Source: an uncultured Spirochaetales bacterium
GTDB lineage: Bacteria > Spirochaetota > Spirochaetia > Sphaerochaetales > Sphaerochaetaceae
Reading direction: 5' to 3'
DNA length: 64,000 nucleotides
NCBI GenBank assembly: GCA_944390865.1
Contig: CALXRC010000001.1
Span: 62,001 to 126,000 of the forward strand
Shown here: piece by piece, positions 59,626 to 64,000 of the stretch
Numbering within the stretch: the stretch's first letter is position 1
Layout of the letters: every line of letters begins with the position of its first letter
Notes under the pieces: model-generated
The model's database searches: none
What the model was told of the DNA's origin: nothing
The model's input: only the letters and a program-made list of their open reading frames with translations
Position numbers and translations under genes: made by a program

Positions 59626-60065
59626 CAGTGCCCTATTCCACCAGGCAGAAGGAACTCCGAATAACCATCGATGATCGCTGAGCTGTCGTCGTCCATCGCC
59701 TCTATTCCACCTCCTGACGAGGCGCTCCCATTGCTGTTCTCCACCGATGATCCGCCACTTGCCAGAGCTTCCAGAAGCATGATCGCCCTCTTGTACCTGG
59801 CATCGGCATTCTCTTCTCCTGGACGCTCGTTCAGAAGGTAGAGTGTGATGTCGCGGCATATCGGGACCAAGGAGCCTGCCAGCCTTGCAGGAGGGTCTAC
59901 AGGCTTCCCGTCCTCTCCGATGAGAACGGGAAGATATGTCCTGATGATCGATGACGCATCCGAGATGGCAGCCTTCACCCTGTCCTCGTTGAGGGAGCCG
60001 TCGCGAAGGCGCGGTAGCCTCTCCTCATCCCTCAGTTTCAATTCGTCAAGGGTGATGTAGTCCAT
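59625..60065 (-). CDS. Mu gp36-like protein (DUF1320)
   Basis: A 146-residue protein (MDYITLDELKLRDEERLPRLRDGSLNEDRVKAAISDASSIIRTYLPVLIGEDGKPVDPPARLAGSLVPICRDITLYLLNERPGEENADARYKRAIMLLEALASG). The order of helices and the ICRDITLYLL...ADARYKRAIMLLE pattern fit DUF1320 (Mu gp36), probably a head-tail connector component. The C-terminal tail is Gly/Ser/Asn-rich and likely disordered. Lies 22 bases downstream of the head gene. Confidence 0.82.
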   Translation of the reverse strand: MDYITLDELKLRDEERLPRLRDGSLNEDRVKAAISDASSIIRTYLPVLIGEDGKPVDPPARLAGSLVPICRDITLYLLNERPGEENADARYKRAIMLLEALASGGSSVENSNGSASSGGGIEAMDDDSSAIIDGYSEFLLPGGIGH

Positions 60066-60087
60066 CTCCGCACCTCCTCACTCAGCT

Positions 60088-61062
60088 CTACTCTGTGCCG
60101 CCATCAGCCTCCAGGTCCTCTTCGGGGTCCAGGTCTTCTTCGGCTGTGACGGCTTCAGCAAAAGGGGTTACAAGCAGCTCCACCCTGCGATAGTTGATGT
60201 TGCTCTCGCCGCCTGTGAGATTCTGCTTCTCAAGGATCTCCTCGGCCGCAGATCTCAGAGATGTCGGGACGACAAGGATGCTTCCCCTGGTATTCATCGG
60301 CCTGTTGCCATCAAGCTTCATTCCCTCCAGGAGTGCAAAGGCAGCGTTGAAGTTCGCAGCATTGAGAGTGTCACGGCAGCCGACCGCAAGCTGCGGGAAG
60401 CTGTAGCCGAAAGCACGCCTTGCGTCGACTCCGTACAGGTACTCATCCTTCATGAATACAGTGTCATTTGAGGGATTCGTCACAGACTGGAGACGCGCGT
60501 CCTGCCTGTTCTGGTAGATGATCGGCTTGATGACCTTCCTTGTATCAAGGAGGAACCATGCCGGCTTGGTCGTCACAGTATCATTGACGATGTTGGAGAA
60601 GGTTGTCGCAGAACCTGTTCCATCCTCCTTCGGATAGAGTGGATGGTCCTTTGCGAAGAACGGCTTACCGTCATAGCAGAGGGCCGTAAAGCCATCGAGC
60701 AGAGCCTTGAATACATTGATGTCGATATGTTCGTTGGCAGACTCGCCCATCTGCTCGAACATCGGGCCGTAGATTCCGAGGTTGTCATCCTCGATGTCCG
60801 CCCTCTTCACTCCGACTGTCGCCTCATAACTGTCGTTCTTCAGAGTGTAGTCGGAGTTCTTCATGTTCTCGATCACACGGTCTCCCGTCCACTTCTTGAG
60901 CATCGGGAAAGCTCCGAGCCATGAGTAGATGTTGCCGGAACCTGAGCTCTTGATTTCCGTTGCCACTTTCGGCCAGTCGCCAGACTTCTGCAGGCCCCTC
61001 AGATAGAGAGCCTTGAAATTGTTAAGCAATGCCTGGATGGCCGCACTTGTCACCACCGCCAT
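60088..61062 (-). CDS. Mu-like major head subunit (gpT)
   Basis: A 324-residue major capsid protein. MAVVTSAAIQALLNNFKALYLRGLQKSGDWPKVATEIKSSGSGNIYSWLGAFPMLKKWTGDRVIENMKNSDYTLKNDSYEATVGVKRADIEDDNLGIYGPMFEQMGESA is characteristic of the Mu T family (PF10124), with EPHARE-like ordering and PWFLLD-type conserved aromatic (TKPAWFLLDTRKVIKPIIYQNRQ). The C-terminal acidic tail (AVTAEEDLDPEEDLEADGG) is unusual. AAGGAGG SD; the start overlaps the protease stop by one base. Confidence 0.93.
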   Translation of the reverse strand: MAVVTSAAIQALLNNFKALYLRGLQKSGDWPKVATEIKSSGSGNIYSWLGAFPMLKKWTGDRVIENMKNSDYTLKNDSYEATVGVKRADIEDDNLGIYGPMFEQMGESANEHIDINVFKALLDGFTALCYDGKPFFAKDHPLYPKEDGTGSATTFSNIVNDTVTTKPAWFLLDTRKVIKPIIYQNRQDARLQSVTNPSNDTVFMKDEYLYGVDARRAFGYSFPQLAVGCRDTLNAANFNAAFALLEGMKLDGNRPMNTRGSILVVPTSLRSAAEEILEKQNLTGGESNINYRRVELLVTPFAEAVTAEEDLDPEEDLEADGGTE

Positions 61063-61970
61063 TATTTGTCCTCCTTAGCCTTGTTGTACTCTTCCTCGCT
61101 TACGCCGAGCGCCGCACAGAACGCCTTCTCCTCTGCGTTGAGGTCCGCCTTGTCATCAGTTCCAGGCTTGCCAGTTATGGTCTCGCCTTCACCTATGAGT
61201 CGCGGACTTTTGCCAAGCATCGCCTTGAACGAATCGAGCTGCTCCTGGCTGTTGATGGATGCCAGGAAGAAATCCTTCTGGGCGGGAGCGATTTTTCCAT
61301 CCTCGACACCCTTCTCGACTGCAGCGTTCAGCTCGGCTTTGAATGCGGCCGCCTCCTGCTCCTGGATCTTCTTCTCGGCTTCCGCAGCCTTTTCCTCAGC
61401 CGCAGCAAGTCTGGTCTTCAGCGTGTTGATCTCGGTGACGACCTCGGCTTCAGTTGCCCCCTCAGAGATCCCAAGGGAATTGCAAATGACTTTCAAATCC
61501 TTATCCATATAATCTCCTCCATTCCCTTCCGAATTGAGCGCGGGAACGCCGAGGTTGGGAACGTTTGTAAGCCCGATCGATCTGATGCCGGCAATCTCCT
61601 TTGTGGCCTTGTCGACCAGGTATGCCGGCGAGAAGTAGCGATACTTCCTTGCACTGACAAGCTCCCTGCCTTCCTCCGTCCAGCTGACGGTTCCGACAAT
61701 GCCTCCGTTCTCTGCGACGACCAAGTCAGATATCCAGCCGACGGCAGGAGCAGGCAAGCCCTGAGGTCCACGGAGCTCAGTCGAATGCTCTATATCCACA
61801 GGGATGTCATGACCGGTCTTCTTCCAGCGCTCTATGATCCGCTGCGGATTGCTGTTGATGAATGTCCGTCCGTCTATGCCGCTGAAAGATCCAGACGCAG
61901 GAACAAGAACAAGCCTGTCCGGCATGTCTGCAGTGAAGTCATAAACGGAATTGAGCAAAACACTTTCCAT
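61062..61970 (-). CDS. Mu-like head maturation protease with fused scaffold (gpI/Z)
   Basis: A 302-residue protein with two parts. The N-terminal ~160 residues (DRLVLVPASGSFSGIDGRTFINSNPQRIIERWKKTGHDIPVDIEHSTELRGPQGLPAPAVGWISDLVVAENGGIVGTVSWTEEGRELVSARKYRYFSPAYLVDKATKEIAGIRSIGLTNVPN) form the phage I protease. Residues about 175-260 are a long Ala/Glu/Lys-rich coiled coil, typical of a scaffold (Z). I and Z overlap in Mu as well. The SD is weak. It cleaves itself and the scaffold during capsid maturation. Confidence 0.9.
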   Translation of the reverse strand: MESVLLNSVYDFTADMPDRLVLVPASGSFSGIDGRTFINSNPQRIIERWKKTGHDIPVDIEHSTELRGPQGLPAPAVGWISDLVVAENGGIVGTVSWTEEGRELVSARKYRYFSPAYLVDKATKEIAGIRSIGLTNVPNLGVPALNSEGNGGDYMDKDLKVICNSLGISEGATEAEVVTEINTLKTRLAAAEEKAAEAEKKIQEQEAAAFKAELNAAVEKGVEDGKIAPAQKDFFLASINSQEQLDSFKAMLGKSPRLIGEGETITGKPGTDDKADLNAEEKAFCAALGVSEEEYNKAKEDK

Positions 61971-62042
61971 GCTTCAAATGGTAGGAAGCCGCCCGTCCAG
62001 TTTTTAGGTATGGAATTTGACAAATTTTTCCAGTGAATCCGG

Positions 62043-62078
62043 GCAAAAAAGAAGGATGCCACCCATGAAAGTGCATCC
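62043..62078 (-). terminator. Rho-independent terminator between the Mor gene and the head operon
   Basis: On the minus strand GGATGCAC and GTGGCATCC form an 8-bp stem (one bulge) with loop TTTCATGG, followed by CTTCTTTTTT. It ends the early/middle transcript so that head genes depend on their own promoter. Confidence 0.75.
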
Positions 62079-62104
62079 CTGTCATCATCCGGTTTGAAAA
62101 TCGC

Positions 62105-62125
62105 GTTCATGAACCGTTCATGAAC
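62105..62125. promoter_or_regulatory. Two tandem 10-bp palindromes (operator-like) upstream of the head operon
   Basis: GTTCATGAAC occurs at 62,105-62,114 and again at 62,116-62,125, one base apart, so the period is 11 bp, about one helical turn. Each copy is a perfect palindrome. The site lies between the Mor-like gene and the head operon, where a Mu-type late or middle promoter would be controlled. No regulator is proved to bind it. Confidence 0.6.
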
Positions 62126-62171
62126 CGCACAGGCGCGTCGGAGCGCCCAAGCCGTGTAATTTCCCCAACTA

Positions 62172-62474
62172 TCAGAAAAGACGGCCCTGTGAGGCTTCTG
62201 CGGCCGCGGCACGTCTTTTGCGCACACGCTTGATCGCTTCTCTTGCGGAGGAATTGGACATTCCGTACTTCTTGGCCACCTCCCTGAGGTTGGCTCCATT
62301 GAAGTCCCGGTAAAGCTCCTCCTCCACCTCCTTGCGGAATGCGTAGCGCTCCTGGGGAATGTATACCTGTTCGCCGCCGAAGTCCTTCGTCAGCCTCCTG
62401 ACTATCTTCTTTGCACCGTCCACATCGCCGACTTCCTTTGCGATGCTCTCGGTCAATGCGTCTACAATCTCCAT
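62172..62474 (-). CDS. Mor/C-family transcription activator
   Basis: A 100-residue DNA-binding protein like Mu Mor/C. An N-terminal dimerisation part (MEIVDALTESIAKEVGDVDGAKKIVRRLTKDFGGEQVYIPQERYAFRKEVEEELYRDFNGANLREVAKKYGMSNSSAREAIKRVRKRR) leads to a C-terminal helix-turn-helix (LREVAKKYGMSNSSAREAIKRV), as in the family. It would activate late transcription. ATG 62,474 overlaps the gp16 stop (TGATG) and follows AGGGAGGCG; a slightly longer frame is rejected. Confidence 0.87.
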   Translation of the reverse strand: MEIVDALTESIAKEVGDVDGAKKIVRRLTKDFGGEQVYIPQERYAFRKEVEEELYRDFNGANLREVAKKYGMSNSSAREAIKRVRKRRAAAAEASQGRLF

Positions 62475-62866
62475 CACGCCTCCCTTTCCAGCCACTTCTT
62501 CAGAATCTCTATCAGGTGGGACTTCTGGACATTGTTCAGGATGTCCTGGCCTGCGAACTGCCGCTTGATGAAAGCCGTCAATGCAGACCAGCTCTTGTCT
62601 TCCACCTTGCCGTCATCATAGAGGGAGCACCAGAGTGCATAGGCCTTGCCCATCTGCGGATCGTCAGAGCCCAGCGGCTTCCAATAAGGCATGCGCACAC
62701 CAAGGGCGGCGAAGGCTTTCCGGATCGCATTGTACTGTCTCCACGTCCTCACGTCCTTGCTGCTTGCCACCCCTGCCGCTCCCATGAGGAGCGCCCTGTA
62801 CGCCTCATCGTCAAGCCCTGCCCTATGAGCCGCGATATGAATGATCCTGCTGCACCCTGATGCCAT
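62474..62866 (-). CDS. Mu gp16/GemA-like regulatory protein
   Basis: A 130-residue protein of the DUF1018/GemA family. The N-terminal RIIHIAAHRAGLDDEAYRALLMGAAGVASSKDV has the conserved helix and GLDDEAYRALL pattern. QDILNNVQKSHLIEILKKWLER closes the protein. In Mu, GemA modulates host gene expression and DNA topology. It follows DUF3164 and precedes the Mor-like gene in the expected early operon order. Confidence 0.85.
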   Translation of the reverse strand: MASGCSRIIHIAAHRAGLDDEAYRALLMGAAGVASSKDVRTWRQYNAIRKAFAALGVRMPYWKPLGSDDPQMGKAYALWCSLYDDGKVEDKSWSALTAFIKRQFAGQDILNNVQKSHLIEILKKWLEREA

Positions 62867-62877
62867 GGCCGCTTCCC

Positions 62878-63501
62878 TTAGAAATCTGTCCAGTTGAGCT
62901 GGATCTGATATTCCCTTCCAGAATCATCGATCCTGAAGAACCTGATGTAGCGGCGGCGTCCCGTGACGCTCACGGAGTTGCCGATCGCCTCCATCGCCCT
63001 CTTCCATTTCTCATCCTCGATCTCATACTTCCTCAGGCCGAGGATGCGGTTCTTGTCCAGCCTGCCCTTGCGGTCGACCTTGAATGCGTCTTTGACGATG
63101 ACGGCCAGCTTCGCGTTGGCTCCGTCGCACCACTCCGTCAGGCATTCGTCGATGAGCTCCTTGGCCACCTGCAGCTGCTCGTCGAACTCGATGTTGTCGG
63201 CTGAAGCCAGACGCACCTCATACTCGCCATTGAAGGTCTTGAGAGTGATGTTGCCCTTGATCGCCTTGCTCTTCACCCCATACTGGGACGCGCTCAGTGC
63301 GAGGAAGTCGTCGACATCCTTGAATGCCTTGGCCTTCAGCTCCGCCAGCTTCTTCGAAATCTCCTCGACCTCAGGGATGAGCGAGCGGATGAGCTCATCA
63401 CGCAGAAGGTCGACAGCCCTGATCGTGTCACATGGGACATAGCGGCCCTGGGCGTCTATCATCATCTCGCTGCCATTGATCTCCGTCTTGTACTCTTTCA
63501 T
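62878..63501 (-). CDS. DUF3164 family Mu-like phage protein
   Basis: A 207-residue protein of a family found in Mu-like early operons. MIDAQGRYVPCDTIRAVDLLRDELI starts the motif, then a helical middle, and KRAMEAIGNSVSVTGRRRYIRFFRIDDSGREYQIQLN closes it. Its biochemical role is not known. AGGAGG SD precedes ATG 63,501. The neighbours (transposition ATPase upstream, GemA downstream) place it in the early, replication-associated operon. Confidence 0.85.
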   Translation of the reverse strand: MKEYKTEINGSEMMIDAQGRYVPCDTIRAVDLLRDELIRSLIPEVEEISKKLAELKAKAFKDVDDFLALSASQYGVKSKAIKGNITLKTFNGEYEVRLASADNIEFDEQLQVAKELIDECLTEWCDGANAKLAVIVKDAFKVDRKGRLDKNRILGLRKYEIEDEKWKRAMEAIGNSVSVTGRRRYIRFFRIDDSGREYQIQLNWTDF

Positions 63502-63512
63502 CTTCTATCCTC

Positions 63513-64000
63513 CTATCTGACTGAATTGATAATCTCTGCCGATACCAGCGGCTCACACAGCTCGGACGCCTCGTTCATCGCCCTCTTGACCAGGTTGTTC
63601 ACAGAAAGCGGATAGCATGAGCGGATCGTCTGCCCGCTCTTCATCCGCCTGGTCATGACGTCGACTATCGCCGAATAGGCATCAGGCGCGAAGACCCTGT
63701 CTGCCGACGACCCGACCCTGGCGAGCTTGAGCTCAAGGTAGCCACGCACATCCTTCTCATCCATGAAAGGATCAAGCTCGACGATCTCGATGCGCCTGAT
63801 CAGCTCACGGGCTTCCCAGTTGCGGCTCTCGTCCAGCTTCAGCTTCAGCTCAGGCTGTGCGATCAGCACGATGCCCAGGAGCTTTTTGAACCCGTCCTCA
63901 AGCTCCCAGAAGCGCTTGAGGTATTTCAGCGTCTGGATACTGAGGTCATGGGCCTCTTCGATCATCAGCACATGGCTCCATCCTGCCCTGGCACTCTCGC
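63513..64000 (-). CDS. Transposition ATPase, MuB/ExeA (TniB)-like, N-terminus outside window
   Basis: The frame is open to the window end; the visible ~161 codons are the C-terminal part of an AAA ATPase. WSHVLMIEEAHDLSI holds Walker B (MIEEAH), followed by LLGIVLIAQPELKLKLDESRNWEARELIRRIEIVELDPF (sensor and arginine-finger region) and YPLSVNNLVKRAMNEASEL. This matches the MuB/ExeA-like proteins that help the transposase choose targets. The GTG near 63,971 is not the start. Walker A must lie beyond 64,000. It is the most upstream gene seen of the early operon. Confidence 0.85.
   Translation of the reverse strand, partial: ESARAGWSHVLMIEEAHDLSIQTLKYLKRFWELEDGFKKLLGIVLIAQPELKLKLDESRNWEARELIRRIEIVELDPFMDEKDVRGYLELKLARVGSSADRVFAPDAYSAIVDVMTRRMKSGQTIRSCYPLSVNNLVKRAMNEASELCEPLVSAEIINSVR

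Larger units (their letters stand above)
44586..64000. mobile_element. Mu-like transposable prophage (right end to beyond the window)
   Basis: All recognisable genes between 44,645 and 63,971 are phage-type and on the minus strand, in Mu order: B-like ATPase, DUF3164, GemA/gp16, Mor, I/Z protease-scaffold, T head, gp36, G, sheath, tube, gp41 chaperone, tape measure, gpN/P-like, gp45-gp48, tail fibre. The right end is placed at 44,586, where plus-strand TGTAGCGGCGCGTCAAAA resembles the terminal TG-AGCGGCGC-AAAA of Mu (from memory), next to the host MATE frame. Mu makes a 5-bp target duplication; 44,581-44,585 (CTGCA) is the expected copy. The left end and transposase A lie outside the window. 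No terminase, portal or lysis gene is present between Mor and the head genes. Confidence 0.85.

Noticed and set aside
61029-62036. Long plus-strand frame opposite the protease/scaffold gene
   Set aside because: Antisense shadow of the protease gene.
61874-62299. 141-codon frame overlapping the start of the protease gene
   Set aside because: It runs across a terminator hairpin and the tandem palindromes and overlaps two real genes; no SD and no recognised motif. It is a chance frame.
1-64000. CRISPR array or cas genes
   Set aside because: No evenly spaced direct repeats with spacers and no Cas-like proteins were seen.

Overview
The window looks like a chromosome segment from a spirochaete, probably a Sphaerochaeta- or Treponema-like anaerobe. 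Evidence: solute-binding proteins with signal peptides ending in FA-(G/S)-GSSES-type motifs instead of a Cys lipobox, many small outer-membrane beta-barrel proteins ending in an aromatic residue, a type III glutamine synthetase, and a PFK/exopolyphosphatase/polyphosphate kinase operon. The species cannot be fixed from sequence alone.

Bases 1-44,585 are host chromosome. In order they hold: the 3' end of rlmL and a porin-like gene; tRNA-Pro(CGG); a HAD phosphatase; a block of five minus-strand outer-membrane protein genes, four of them an operon; glf; a DNA-deoxyinosine glycosylase; an amino-acid ABC transporter with a clear sigma70 promoter; pfk-ppx-ppk; an oxidoreductase and membrane proteins; an M18 aminopeptidase; GlnN; an RND-TolC efflux operon; a flavoprotein, a MATE pump, DUF554 and AEC membrane proteins, and a MobA-like transferase; two envelope proteins; ClpB; a TetR regulator; ornithine carbamoyltransferase; RmuC; and a methionine ABC transporter (metN, metI, metQ). 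Between metI and metQ lies a terminator, a promoter and a 22-codon peptide with a strong ribosome-binding site and two Met-Met-Met runs. It looks like a methionine-sensing leader for metQ.

From about 44,586 to the end of the window (and beyond it) lies a Mu-like transposable prophage, inserted in a MATE-family gene whose 3' part remains at 43,628-44,585. All its genes are on the minus strand. From the early side they are: transposition ATPase (MuB/ExeA-like, cut by the window end), DUF3164, GemA/gp16, a Mor-like activator, a terminator and tandem palindromes, then protease/scaffold, major head protein, gp36, virion morphogenesis protein, sheath, tube, a tail-assembly chaperone with a -1 frameshift signal, tape measure, baseplate and tail-fibre genes. 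Terminase, portal, MuF and lysis genes are not where Mu has them.

The prophage's distal end carries a complete diversity-generating retroelement (DGR): a lectin-fold target gene with a 104-bp variable repeat at its 3' end, an avd gene, a 104-bp template repeat and a DGR-type reverse transcriptase. Template and variable repeats align without gaps. They differ at 10 positions, all of them adenines in the coding strand of the template. This is the signature of adenine-specific mutagenic retrohoming, and implies diversification of a phage tail-tip receptor-binding protein. Stem-loops flank both the variable repeat and the template/RT spacer.
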